Source: Alphaproteobacteria bacterium
GTDB lineage: Bacteria; Pseudomonadota; Alphaproteobacteria; Rhodobacterales; Rhodobacteraceae
Direction of reading: 5' to 3'
Length of the DNA stretch: 64,000 nucleotides
Assembly: GCA_030148665.1 (NCBI GenBank)
Contig: JASBSZ010000005.1
Coordinates: 1-64,000 of the forward strand
The notes below the pieces were generated by a model, which saw only the letters and a list, made by a program, of their open reading frames with translations, made no database searches and was not told the DNA's origin. The position numbers and the translations under genes were made by a program. Each line of letters opens with the position of its first letter. Position 1 is the first letter of the stretch. Shown here piece by piece: positions 37,836 to 46,672 of the stretch.

Positions 37836-38749
37836 TCGCCTCCGGCGCCAAGAGTGTAGAGTTCGGCAGGCTCGAACAACAGGTCGCCCGCCAGCTTGCC
37901 ACAGACCCCCAGAACCATCACGGCCAGCAGGATTCGCAGCGATTCCGCCTTCATCTTCAGCCCGATGCGTGTGCCGATCTGGGCACCCACGACGCCGCCC
38001 AGCAGCAACAGCACCGCAAGCGCCATGTCAACCGTATAGTTGGTCGTGGCGTGCATCAAGGTGGTAAAGGCGGTGACAAAGATGATCTGGAACAGCGAGG
38101 TGCCGATCACCACCTTGGTCGGCATGCCCAGCAGATAGATCATCGCGGGAACCATGATGAACCCGCCTCCGACCCCCATGATGGCGGCCAGGATCCCGAC
38201 CAGAGCCCCCACCAGCAGCGGCGGGATCACGCTGATATACAGGTTCGAGGTGCGGAATTTCATCTTGAAGGGCAGGCCGTGAATCCAGGTATGGCCCTTG
38301 CGCCGCGCCGGTCCGCCGCCGCGTTTGCGTGCGTGGCGCAGCGCGTTCAGCCCCTCGACGAACATCAGGCTGCCGATGATGCCCAGAAAGATCACATAGG
38401 TCAGCTTGACCAGCAGATCGACCTGGCCGATCTCGCGCAGTTCGCGGAATATCTGGATCCCGGCCGCAGCGCCGACGAGGCCGCCGGTGAGCAGCACCAG
38501 CCCCATCTTGAGGTCAACCGTCTGACGCCTCAGATGTGCCAGAACCCCCGAAAAGGACGAGGCCACGATCTGGTTGGCTTCGGTTGCGACCGCAACCGCC
38601 GGCGGAATGCCGATGAAGAAAAGCAGCGGCGTCATGAGGAACCCTCCGCCCACGCCGAACATGCCCGACAGGATGCCTACAAGTCCTCCGAGACCGAGCA
38701 GCAGGAACGCATCGACCGAGATTTCCGCGATGGGAAGATAAATCTGCAT
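37832..38749 (-). CDS. TauE/SafE family sulfite/sulfonate exporter, second of a tandem pair
   Basis: 305 residues with the eight-helix TauE/SafE fold: two internal repeats marked by GILSGMFGVGGGFLMTPLL near residue 25 and GILAAIMGVGGGFIMVPAM near residue 180. Family members export sulfite, sulfoacetate or similar sulfur anions. It is a clear paralogue of the neighbouring 38893-39801 gene, with many identical stretches (YLPIAE, LLTGGLVG-like, LGMPTKVV, GAQIGTRIG). It overlaps the TIGR02186 gene. Confidence 0.88.
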   Translation of the reverse strand: MQIYLPIAEISVDAFLLLGLGGLVGILSGMFGVGGGFLMTPLLFFIGIPPAVAVATEANQIVASSFSGVLAHLRRQTVDLKMGLVLLTGGLVGAAAGIQIFRELREIGQVDLLVKLTYVIFLGIIGSLMFVEGLNALRHARKRGGGPARRKGHTWIHGLPFKMKFRTSNLYISVIPPLLVGALVGILAAIMGVGGGFIMVPAMIYLLGMPTKVVIGTSLFQIIFVTAFTTLMHATTNYTVDMALAVLLLLGGVVGAQIGTRIGLKMKAESLRILLAVMVLGVCGKLAGDLLFEPAELYTLGAGGE

Positions 38750-38786
38750 GGCATCACCCGTTCATTCTGGTCCGTTTGCATTACAA

Positions 38787-38816
38787 GTTCTGCATATATT
38801 GAATCAAAGGCAGAAC
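38787..38816. promoter_or_regulatory. Inverted repeat between the two TauE genes
   Basis: GTTCTGC (38787-38793) and GCAGAAC (38810-38816) surround an AT-rich 16-base spacer containing CATATAT, within the 143-base gap between the two exporter genes. It could be an operator over a promoter for the second gene, or an mRNA hairpin. Confidence 0.3.
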
Positions 38817-38892
38817 GTGCGACAAATCGGAGCGAACCCCCTCTTTTGCTGTCTGGTGTGACCGTTTGAACGGATTTCGGGGTCGATTTCCC

Positions 38893-39801
38893 TCAGAAGG
38901 CGATCGAGAACAGCTCGGACGGCATCAGAACCAGCCCGAAGGCCAGCTTGATCGCAATGCCCAGAACCATTGCGGCCAGCAGGATTCTCAGCGTGTCGGC
39001 CTTGATCTTTTCGCCGATACGGGTGCCGATCTGGGCACCGATCACGCCCCCGATCAGCAGGATGAAGGCCAGAACCAGATCGACGGTCTGGTTCTCGACG
39101 GCCTGCAGAACGGTGGTGAAGGCCGACATGAAGGTGATCTGGAACAGCGACGTTCCCACAACCACCTTGGTCGGCATGCCCAGGATATAGATCATTGCCG
39201 GCAGCATCAGAAAGCCGCCGCCGACCCCCATGATCGCCGACAGGATGCCCACCATGATGCCGATGCCAAAGGGCGGGATTGCGCTGATATACAGTTTCGA
39301 GGTGCGGAACCGCATCTTGATCGGCCAGCCATGCACCCATGAGTGATGCTTGCGTTTGGCGGGCTTGTAGTTCTTGTCCTTGCGCCGCTTCAGGGCCACG
39401 AGCGCCTCGACCAGCATCAGGGCGCCGATGATGCCCAGCAGCAGCACATAGGCCAGCTTGATGACCAGATCGACCTGCCCCAGGGCCGTCAGCAGGTGAA
39501 ACAGCCGCACGCCCACGGCCGAACCCACCAGACCGCCGGCCAGCAGCACCAGACCCATGCGGAAATCGACCGTCTTGCGCCGCAGATGGGCCAGCATGCC
39601 CGAAAAGGACGACGCCACGATCAGGTTGCCCTGCGTGCCCACCGCCACCCCCGGCGGAATGCCGATCATGAACAGCAGCGGTGTCAGGATGAAACCGCCG
39701 CCGACGCCGAACATGCCGGAAAGGATGCCGACGGTGGTGCCGAGACCGAGTAACAGAAAGATGCTGACCGAAACTTCGGCAATGGGCAGATAGCTTTGCA
39801 T
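38893..39801 (-). CDS. TauE/SafE family sulfite/sulfonate exporter, first of a tandem pair
   Basis: 302 residues from the ATG at 39801; the longer start at 39858 adds 19 residues before the conserved MQSYLPIAEVSV start shared with the sister gene, and AAGGAT lies eight bases before 39801. The duplicated GGG motifs (GILSGMFGVGGGFILTPLL and GILSAIMGVGGGFLMLPAM) define the TauE/SafE fold. It lies upstream of its paralogue in the same direction. Possible transcription control is suggested by the palindrome at 39982-40001. Confidence 0.88.
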   Translation of the reverse strand: MQSYLPIAEVSVSIFLLLGLGTTVGILSGMFGVGGGFILTPLLFMIGIPPGVAVGTQGNLIVASSFSGMLAHLRRKTVDFRMGLVLLAGGLVGSAVGVRLFHLLTALGQVDLVIKLAYVLLLGIIGALMLVEALVALKRRKDKNYKPAKRKHHSWVHGWPIKMRFRTSKLYISAIPPFGIGIMVGILSAIMGVGGGFLMLPAMIYILGMPTKVVVGTSLFQITFMSAFTTVLQAVENQTVDLVLAFILLIGGVIGAQIGTRIGEKIKADTLRILLAAMVLGIAIKLAFGLVLMPSELFSIAF

Positions 39802-40101
39802 GGGGCTGATCCTTGAAGGAGGCCGTTGGGAATGGGTTTCGACGACAGTCCCGCGCATGGTCAGCCGTCACTGGCACCCCTGGCGGGAATATACCCGGCA
39901 GCAGGGGCGTCTCGGGCCCGGAAATGCGATCGTCACCGATGAGGGGTGGCTGACCATGCGAGGCAATGTCGCGTGATGCTATATTATATTCGAATGTATT
40001 TGTAAAAGGGGCGTTTCATGCGACATATGGTGGCCGGGCGCGGCCGATGCGCCCGCCCGTGCCCGTATCGTGTTTCCACCGGGCAGGCCCCCCGGCGGGC
40101 C
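39802..40101. other. 300-base gap upstream of the TauE genes
   Basis: No gene is convincing here. It contains the AT-rich palindrome at 39982-40001, unusual in this GC-rich DNA, and a GC-rich stretch after the ABC permease stop. The first TauE gene must take its promoter from this gap. Confidence 0.5.
39982..40001. promoter_or_regulatory. AT-rich palindrome (ATTCGAAT core), candidate repressor operator
   Basis: A perfect ATTCGAAT palindrome (39988-39995) sits in an extended near-palindrome, TATATTC against GAATGTA, with TATATTATA on the left. It is about 180 bases before the first TauE gene. ArsR-type sulfur-sensing repressors such as BigR or SqrR act on AT-rich palindromes next to TauE genes; no such regulator gene is in the window, so this is inference. 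Confidence 0.35.
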
Positions 40102-41082
40102 TCATCTTTCCTTTACATAGGGCTCGCCACCCGCCTTGGGCGGGACCGCCTTGCCGACGAAACCCGCAAGGATCACCACCGTCAGGATATAGGGCAGGGC
40201 CTGGGTGAACTGCACCGGAATGTCGATGATGCCGAACACGTTGATGTTGGGGTAAAGGTTGCTGATCGCTTCGAGCAGGCCGAAAAGCAGCGTCGCCCCC
40301 AGGGCATAGAAGGGGCGCCATTTGGCAAAGATCAGCGCCGCCAGCGCGATATATCCCCGCCCTGCGGTCATTTCGCGGCCGAACCCGGCGGCCTGCGATG
40401 TGGCCAGATAGGCCCCCGCGACCCCGCACAGCACACCGGCGATCATCACCGCGCCATAGCGCATGCGGGTGACCGAGACGCCCGCGGTATCGACCGCGGC
40501 CGGGTTTTCCCCGACCGCCCGCAGGCGCAGGCCGAAACGGGTGCGGTACAGGATCCACCAGGTCAGCGGCACCACCGCAAAGGCGATATAGACGATCGGC
40601 TTGTGCCCCGAGACGACCTGGGCATAGAACTGTCCGATCACCGGGACATTCTGCACCGCGTCGGCAAAGGGCAGGGTGATTTCGTGAAAACGGGCATTGC
40701 CCGAAAGGGTGGGCGTGCGACCGCCCTGCTTGAACCAGGCATTGCCGACCACCACCGTCAGGCCCGAGGCAAGGAAATTCAGCGCCACCCCCGAGATCAG
40801 CTGATTGCCCCGAAACGTGATCGAGGTCAGCCCGTGGATGACCGACAGCGCCATCGAGCCCCCGATTCCCGCCAGCACGCCCCACCAGGCATTGCCGGTC
40901 TGATAGGCCACGACCGCCGAAAGGAAGGCCGCGATCAGCATCTTGCCCTCGAGCCCGATGTCAAAGATGCCCGCGCGTTCCGAAAACAGCCCCGCCAGAC
41001 AGGCCAGGATCAGGGTTACCGACAGGCGGACGGTCATGTCCATCGTCAGAAGCAGCTGCATGAAGGTGTTGGCGAAATCCAT
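40102..41082 (-). CDS. ABC transporter permease, nucleoside (BMP/NupQ-like)
   Basis: 326 residues, ten or so hydrophobic segments with the family features GIFDIGLEGKMLIAA (near residue 38) and NLYPNINVFGIIDIP. It is the second permease of a BMP-type importer, related to the RbsC/NupQ family that takes up purine nucleosides. The start codon shares bases with the stop of the first permease. No gene follows it within the unit. Confidence 0.87.
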   Translation of the reverse strand: MDFANTFMQLLLTMDMTVRLSVTLILACLAGLFSERAGIFDIGLEGKMLIAAFLSAVVAYQTGNAWWGVLAGIGGSMALSVIHGLTSITFRGNQLISGVALNFLASGLTVVVGNAWFKQGGRTPTLSGNARFHEITLPFADAVQNVPVIGQFYAQVVSGHKPIVYIAFAVVPLTWWILYRTRFGLRLRAVGENPAAVDTAGVSVTRMRYGAVMIAGVLCGVAGAYLATSQAAGFGREMTAGRGYIALAALIFAKWRPFYALGATLLFGLLEAISNLYPNINVFGIIDIPVQFTQALPYILTVVILAGFVGKAVPPKAGGEPYVKER

Positions 41083-42179
41083 CAGCTTTTCCCCTTGCGC
41101 AGTTTCAGGAACAGTCGTTCGACCGGGTCGCGCACCATGTTGTCGAGCGCGCCGGTGAACAGGATGATCAGGGCCTGGATGACCAGCACCATTTCACGGC
41201 TGACCGTGGGCATGTCCCACATCAGCTCGAATCCGCCCTGGGTCAGCATCCCGAACAGGAGCGAGGCCAGCACGATGCCGAACGGGTGCGAACGCCCCAT
41301 CAGCGCAACCGCGATGCCGACGAATCCGGCGCCCTCGACGAATTCCTTGATCAGACGACCCTGTTCCCCCATCACCACGTTGATGGCCAGCAGCCCGGCC
41401 AGCGCGCCGGAAATCACCATCGCGATGATGGTGATGCGCACCGCGTCGATACCGGCATAGCGGGCGGCGGTTTCGCTGTGGCCAAAGGCGCGGATCTGGT
41501 ATCCCAGGCGCGTGCGCCACAGCACGAACCACACCAGCCAGGCCGCCCCCAGCGCCAGAAAGAAGCTGACATTGACCGGCGCCGACCTGGAAAAGGAAAT
41601 GCCCAGCGGGGCCAGCATCTCGTGCATCGTGGGCAGGTGGGTGCCGGCGGGGAATGCCACGGTTTCGGCATTCTGGGTATCGGGGTTCTTCATGATCCCG
41701 TTCAGCAGATAGCCCATCAGCGCGGCGCCGATGAAATTGAACATGATCGTGGTAATCACCACATGGCTGCCGCGCTTGGCCTGCAGATAGGCCGGGATAA
41801 AGGCCCAGGCCCCGCCAAAGGCAGCGGCGCCGATGATCGCGAAAGGCAGCGCCAGCCACCAGTACGGCCAGTCGAACGCCAGCAGCACCAGCGCCGCGCC
41901 GACACCGGCAATCGTTGCCTGCCCCTCGCCGCCGATATTGAACAGGCGGGCATGAAAGGCAAAGGCCACCGCCAGCCCCGTGAACATGTAGTTGGTTGCG
42001 TAATACAGCGTATAGCCGATCCCCGAGGTCGAACCCAGCGCGCCCGAGATCATGATCCAGATCGCGCGGAAGGGGTTTTCCCCGATCGCCAGAACCACCA
42101 GTCCCGAGGCGACAAAGGCCAGAATCAGATTGATGAAGGGCACGAGGAATACATCGGCCCAGCGTGGCATCTTGTCCAT
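41082..42179 (-). CDS. ABC transporter permease, nucleoside (NupP-like)
   Basis: 365 residues with about ten membrane segments. The motif NIGGEGQATIAG near residue 90 and RAFGHSETAARYAGID near residue 225 are typical of the larger permease partner in BMP/NupABC-type systems. The start overlaps the stop of the ATPase gene, and it overlaps the second permease by one base. Confidence 0.87.
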   Translation of the reverse strand: MDKMPRWADVFLVPFINLILAFVASGLVVLAIGENPFRAIWIMISGALGSTSGIGYTLYYATNYMFTGLAVAFAFHARLFNIGGEGQATIAGVGAALVLLAFDWPYWWLALPFAIIGAAAFGGAWAFIPAYLQAKRGSHVVITTIMFNFIGAALMGYLLNGIMKNPDTQNAETVAFPAGTHLPTMHEMLAPLGISFSRSAPVNVSFFLALGAAWLVWFVLWRTRLGYQIRAFGHSETAARYAGIDAVRITIIAMVISGALAGLLAINVVMGEQGRLIKEFVEGAGFVGIAVALMGRSHPFGIVLASLLFGMLTQGGFELMWDMPTVSREMVLVIQALIILFTGALDNMVRDPVERLFLKLRKGKS

Positions 42180-43744
42180 CAGGCGGCCTCTCCGCTGACT
42201 CCGGCCATCAACAGGCCCAGTTCCCTTTCGTCGGTCTCGGCGGTGATCCGTTCGCCCATGATGCGCCCGTCGAACATCACGACGACACGGTCGGAAAGCG
42301 AAAGGATTTCCTCGAGTTCCACGCTGACCAGCAGGATCGCCTTGCCCGAATCGCGCAGTTCCACGATGCGCTGGTGGATGAATTCGATCGCCCCGATATC
42401 GACGCCACGGGTCGGCTGGCCGACCAGCAGGACCTCGGGGTTGCGCTCGATCTCGCGGGCCAGCACGATCTTTTGCTGGTTGCCGCCGGAAAAGTTCTGC
42501 GCGGGCAGGCGCGGGTTGGGCGGGCGGATATCGAAACGCTCCATCTTGCCGGCACAGTCGCGCAGGATGGCGCCGTTATCCATCATCAGCGCGCCGCGGT
42601 TGTAGCGGGGGTCGTCGTGATAGCCGAAACAGGTGTTTTCCCATGCCATGAAATCCATGATCAGGCCCAGACGCTGGCGATCCTCGGGAACATGGGCGAT
42701 GCCCTGCTTGCGCCGCGCCAGGCCGTTTGCGCGGCGGCCGGACAGGGGAATGTCCCGGCCTTTCAGGCGAATTCGGCCCTGTGCGGGGGAAATGCCGCCC
42801 AGCACGTCCAGCAATTCCGACTGGCCGTTGCCGGCAACCCCGGCCACGCCCAGGATCTCGCCCGCGCGCAGGCTGAACGATATCCCCTTGATGCGTTCGA
42901 CGCCGTTTTCATCACGCAGGCGCAGATCCTCGACCTCGAGCACGGTTTCGCCGGGACGCGCCGGCTTCTTGTCCACTCGCAGCAACACCTTGCGCCCGAC
43001 CATCAGCTCGGCCAGATGGGTGGGGCTGGTGTCGCTTGTGGCGATGGTTGCGGTCATCTCGCCCTTGCGCATGACGCTGACCGTATCGGTCACGTCCATG
43101 ATCTCGCGCAGCTTGTGGGTGATCAGGATGATCGTCTTGCCCTGGTTGCGCAGGTTGCGCAGGATGCGGAACAGGTGGTCGGCCTCGCTGGGGGTCAGCA
43201 CGCCGGTGGGCTCGTCCAGGATCAGGATGTCGGCCGAACGATAGAGCGCCTTGAGGATCTCGACCCGTTGCTGGTGGCCGACCGACAGATCCTCGATCAC
43301 CGCGTCTGGATCGACCTCGAGCTCGTATTCGCGGGCCAGTTCGACCAGGGTTTCGCGCGCCCGCGCCAGCGACGGGCGCAGCAGCCCGCCCCCTTCGGCG
43401 CCCAGGATGATGTTTTCCAGCACGGTGAAATTTTCGACCAGCTTGAAATGCTGGAACACCATGCCGATGCCCGCCGCGATGGCCGCCTGGCTGTCGGGGA
43501 TCGGGGTCGGCTGGCCGTCGATCAGGATTTCCCCCGCATCGGCCTTGTAGAACCCGAACAGGATCGACATCAGGGTCGATTTCCCCGCCCCGTTCTCGCC
43601 GACGATCCCGTGGATCGTGCCGCGCGCCACCCTGAGCGAAATGTTCCTGTTTGCCTGAACCGGGCCAAATGCCTTGGAGATTCCCCTCAGCTCAATGGCC
43701 GGGGCGGCAGTTTCCTGCCGCCCCTGTTGCTTGTCCCCTGTCAC
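42179..43744 (-). CDS. ABC transporter ATP-binding protein, nucleoside (NupO-like)
   Basis: 521 residues, a tandem-domain ATPase of the RbsA/NupO type. Domain 1 has Walker A GENGAGKST and signature LSVGHQQRVE; domain 2 has a degenerate Walker A (GVAGNGQSEL) and signature FSGGNQQK, the usual asymmetry of this family. It powers the two adjacent permeases. It begins with GTG at 43744, 11 bases after the end of the (interrupted) binding-protein frame, with AAGGA before it. Confidence 0.9.
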   Translation of the reverse strand: MTGDKQQGRQETAAPAIELRGISKAFGPVQANRNISLRVARGTIHGIVGENGAGKSTLMSILFGFYKADAGEILIDGQPTPIPDSQAAIAAGIGMVFQHFKLVENFTVLENIILGAEGGGLLRPSLARARETLVELAREYELEVDPDAVIEDLSVGHQQRVEILKALYRSADILILDEPTGVLTPSEADHLFRILRNLRNQGKTIILITHKLREIMDVTDTVSVMRKGEMTATIATSDTSPTHLAELMVGRKVLLRVDKKPARPGETVLEVEDLRLRDENGVERIKGISFSLRAGEILGVAGVAGNGQSELLDVLGGISPAQGRIRLKGRDIPLSGRRANGLARRKQGIAHVPEDRQRLGLIMDFMAWENTCFGYHDDPRYNRGALMMDNGAILRDCAGKMERFDIRPPNPRLPAQNFSGGNQQKIVLAREIERNPEVLLVGQPTRGVDIGAIEFIHQRIVELRDSGKAILLVSVELEEILSLSDRVVVMFDGRIMGERITAETDERELGLLMAGVSGEAA

Positions 43745-43755
43745 GGTCGTCGTCC

Positions 43756-44745
43756 TTATTCGACCGGGCAGGAATTGTCGGACATATAGTCATGCACCTT
43801 GATCTTGCCGGCGATGATATCGGCCTTGGCGGCGTCCACCGCGGCCTTGATTTCGGGGGTAAAGATCTTGGCGTTGTTTTCGTCCAGCGCATAGTCGATG
43901 CCACCATTGGCAAGGCCCAGCACCTAGATGCCCGGCTTGACGTCGGCGCCGGCCTTGAACGCGTTGTAGACGGCGACGTCAACGCGCTTCATCATCGAGG
44001 TCAGGACCGAGCCGGGATGCAGATAGTTCTGGTTGCTGTCCACGCCGATCGAATAGATGCCCGCATCGGCCGCGGCCTGCAGCACACCCACGCCGGTACC
44101 GCCCGCGGCGGCATAGATCACGTCAGCGCCCTGCGAGATCTGGGCCTTGGCCAGCTCGGCGCCCTTGACCGGGTCGTTCCATGCGGCCGGGGTGGTGCCG
44201 GTCATGTTCTGGATGACCTTGTCCTTGGGATTGGTCGCCTTGACGCCCTGGACGTAACCACAGGCGAACTTGCGGATCAGCGGAATGTCCATGCCGCCGA
44301 TAAAGCCGACGGTGCCGGTTTTCGACGCCTTGGCAGCCGCCACACCGACCAGGTACGAACCCTCATGTTCCTTGAACACGACGGACGAGACATTGGGCTG
44401 GTTCACCACCATGTCGATGATGACGAATTTCGTTTTCGGATAGTCGGGCGCGACCTTGTCCAGCGCCGAGGCAAAGGCAAAGCCCGTCATCACCACCGGA
44501 TTGTTGCCATTCTCGGCCAGACGGCGCAGGGCCTGTTCGCGCTGGGCCTCGCTGGTCAGCTCGATCTCGCGGAACTTGCCGCCGGTCTCCTTGGCCCATT
44601 TCGCAGCACCGTTCGAGGCCGCCTCGTTGAAGGATTTGTCGAACTTGCCGCCGAGGTCATAGATGATGGCAGGGTTGGCCAGGGCCGCCGCAGCCGTCAT
44701 GGCAAGAATTCCCGCAGTGCCGAGAATCGTTCTGGTGAATGACAT
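43756..44745 (-). pseudogene. BMP-family nucleoside-binding lipoprotein-like protein, interrupted by an amber codon
   Basis: The frame from ATG 44745 (signal peptide to about residue 22) encodes a PnrA/BMP-type periplasmic binding protein (AIIYDLGGKFDKSFNE; VGFIGGMDIPLIRKF; CGYVQGVK). It stops at a TAG at 43924-43926, codon 274. The frame then continues without another stop for 55 codons (GLANGGIDYALDE to DNSCPVE) to TAA at 43756-43758, matching the family C-terminus. A single C-to-T change (CAG to TAG) explains it, most likely IQVLGL originally. The 56 lost positions include secondary structure of the C-terminal lobe, so the protein is probably not functional, unless the codon is read through or is a sequencing error. 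Confidence 0.85.
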
Positions 44746-44891
44746 TCTTTCTCTCCCGTTGTTTTTCATTGCCGCAAGCCGTCGCCGGAAAGCGTTCTTT
44801 CCCGCGCGGATTTCGTGATCAGCAGATGACCATGGGCAATTAAGACCGAAGGGCAGAAAGCGGGTCAACAGCTTTTTTACCAATTATTCCA

Positions 44892-45368
44892 CTATCTCTG
44901 CCCGGGCTGGCGATTGTGTGCCTGCGACGGGGGTTCGGGATGATGGAATTTCCTGAACATCACCAGTGCCGAAACTTTCTTTCCGTCCGGGTGCCGGTAA
45001 TAGTCGCGTCTGAAACCCGCCTGCGCGTATCCTGCCTTGCGATAGAGCGCGATCGCCGGGTGATTCTGTTCGGCGACCTCCAGAAAGACCGTGCGCGCGC
45101 CCCGGCGGCGGGCGGCGGACTCGAATTCGGCCAGCAGTCTGCGCCCCAGACCGCGTCGGCGGCAAGCGGGCAGAACGGCAAGGGTCATCACCTCGGCCTC
45201 GCCCGCGATCTCGCGCCCCACAAGGAACCCGTCCCCGGTCGCGACCAGGATGGTTTCCGGCCGCGCCACCAGATCGGCAAATTCCCTCTCGTCCCACGGG
45301 CGCGGGGTGGAAAAGCATTGCCGGTGGATTTCGGCCATGCGCGCGGGCGTCATGGCGGGGTCGGTCAT
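44892..45368 (-). CDS. rimI: Ribosomal protein bS18-alanine N-acetyltransferase (RimI-like)
   Basis: 158 residues of GNAT fold: the acetyl-CoA loop RRRGLGRRLL near residue 72, LEVAEQNHPAIALYRKAGY near residue 96. RimI acetylates the N-terminus of S18; in alphaproteobacteria the neighbour tsaB is the usual partner gene and the TsaB-RimI pairing supports the name. It overlaps tsaB by four bases (ATGA). Confidence 0.85.
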   Translation of the reverse strand: MTDPAMTPARMAEIHRQCFSTPRPWDEREFADLVARPETILVATGDGFLVGREIAGEAEVMTLAVLPACRRRGLGRRLLAEFESAARRRGARTVFLEVAEQNHPAIALYRKAGYAQAGFRRDYYRHPDGKKVSALVMFRKFHHPEPPSQAHNRQPGQR

Positions 45369-46003
45369 GGCAGGATCACCGGCGGCGCAATGCGCGAGGG
45401 CGCGGCATCGGCCGCCCTCAGATAGAGCGGCGTCGGTCGCCCCCGGGGCAGGTGGCGCCGCGCAATGGCGATACGGGCGATGGCCTCGGCAATGGGGTGG
45501 TGCGGCTCTGCGTGCCTTGCGCCCAGGGCATCGGCCACGGCGGCGGCGTCATGGCCCACGCACAGATCGACACGCCCCGCATGCTGCGCAATCAGCGCCT
45601 CGCGCGACATCGGCGCAGATGGAAGATCGCTCCCCGTCAGCCAGGCGTGGAACTGGCCGCGCCGCCCATCCGCCAGCACCAGAACCCGCCCCTCCAGCCC
45701 CAGGGCGAGCGCGTCGAATCGCGTGACCCCGATCGCCGGCACCTCCAGCGACAGTGCCAGCCCCCGCGCCGCGGCGACCGCCAGACGGATGCCGGTAAAG
45801 TTGCCCGGCCCCGTGCCGACCCCGATCAGCGCGATGTCCTGCCAGCCATGGCCGGTTTCGGCCAGCAATTCGTCGATCATGGGAAACAGGCGCTCGGCCT
45901 GTCCGCGGGTCATGTCCTCGTGGCGCTGCGCGATCACCCGGTCGGCGCGAATCAAGACGGCCGCGCAGTGCGCGGCCGATGTGTCAAACCCCAGCGTCAG
46001 CAT
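45365..46003 (-). CDS. tsaB: tRNA threonylcarbamoyladenosine biosynthesis protein TsaB
   Basis: 212 residues from ATG 46003 (MLTLGFDTSAAH). The ASKHA-type DTSAAHCA phosphate-loop segment and GVGTGPGNFTGIRLA near residue 72 are the conserved blocks. TsaB pairs with TsaD/TsaE to make t6A37 of ANN-reading tRNAs. A methionine at 46033 was rejected because 46003 follows the nfuA stop by one base, and the conserved start is there. Overlaps rimI. Confidence 0.92.
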   Translation of the reverse strand: MLTLGFDTSAAHCAAVLIRADRVIAQRHEDMTRGQAERLFPMIDELLAETGHGWQDIALIGVGTGPGNFTGIRLAVAAARGLALSLEVPAIGVTRFDALALGLEGRVLVLADGRRGQFHAWLTGSDLPSAPMSREALIAQHAGRVDLCVGHDAAAVADALGARHAEPHHPIAEAIARIAIARRHLPRGRPTPLYLRAADAAPSRIAPPVILP

Positions 46004-46004
46004 G

Positions 46005-46565
46005 TCAGGCGGCAACCGGGCGCACCTCGACAACCTCGGGGATGTAATGGCGCAGCAGGTTCTCGATACCCATCTTCAGCGTCATCGTGGACGAGGGACA
46101 GCCCGCACAGGCGCCCTTCATGTGCAGATAGACGATGCCCTTGTCGAATCCGTAAAAGGTAATGTCGCCCCCGTCCTGAGCAACAGCCGGACGCACCCTT
46201 GTGTCGAGCAATTCCTTGATCTGGCGGACGATTTCCGCATCGGGGCCGTCCTGGTCGCTATGGGCGGCCTGCTCGCCACCGGCAATCAGCGCAGGTTCGC
46301 CCGACTGGAAATGCTCCATGATCGCGCCCAGGATCGCGGGCTTCAGATGATTCCAGTCGGCCTGATCGGTCTTGGTCACGGTGACGAAATCGCCGCCCAG
46401 AAAGACCGCGGTGACCCCCTCGACCGCAAAGATACGGCTGGCGAGCGGCGATTTGTCGGCCTCTGCCGCGGCGGTAAAGTCGGCGGCACCGCTGTCAAGA
46501 ACCGTCTGGCCGGGCAGGAATTTCAGCGTGGCCGGATTCGGTGTCGATTCTGTCTGGATGAACAT
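46005..46565 (-). CDS. nfuA: Iron-sulfur carrier of the NfuA/NifU type
   Basis: 186 residues. The N-terminal Nfu domain (FIQTESTPNPATLKFLPG, about 1-90) lacks cysteine; the C-terminal NifU-like domain (about 105-186) has the CAGC cluster-binding pair C153 and C156. It transfers [4Fe-4S] or [2Fe-2S] clusters to apoproteins. The ATG at 46565 has AAGGA six bases upstream, and that sequence is part of a perfect dyad (46568-46597). It precedes tsaB by one base. Confidence 0.92.
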   Translation of the reverse strand: MFIQTESTPNPATLKFLPGQTVLDSGAADFTAAAEADKSPLASRIFAVEGVTAVFLGGDFVTVTKTDQADWNHLKPAILGAIMEHFQSGEPALIAGGEQAAHSDQDGPDAEIVRQIKELLDTRVRPAVAQDGGDITFYGFDKGIVYLHMKGACAGCPSSTMTLKMGIENLLRHYIPEVVEVRPVAA

Positions 46566-46567
46566 TG

Positions 46568-46597
46568 CATATCCTTTCGTTCACTTCCAAGGATATG
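46568..46597 (-). promoter_or_regulatory. Perfect 9-bp dyad covering the nfuA promoter and ribosome-binding site
   Basis: CATATCCTT (46568-46576) and AAGGATATG (46589-46597) are perfect inverted repeats around 12 bases. A minus-strand TTGACA (46620-46615) lies 17 bases before CATATC, a -10-like sequence inside the left arm as read on that strand. The other arm contains the AAGGA ribosome-binding site. It could be a repressor operator over the -10, or, if transcription starts earlier, a hairpin hiding the ribosome-binding site. Confidence 0.5.
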
Positions 46598-46672
46598 TCG
46601 TTCCCAAGGAAAATTGTCAAGTTCCCTGGAATGATTCCAGATTGCAGGCGCCCCCGAAAGGACGGCCCGGCC

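Noticed and set aside
43756-43926. Programmed read-through or pyrrolysine/selenocysteine insertion at the amber codon
   Set aside because: The stop is TAG, not TGA; no pyl genes are seen, and a simple point mutation explains it. It stays open only as a formal possibility.
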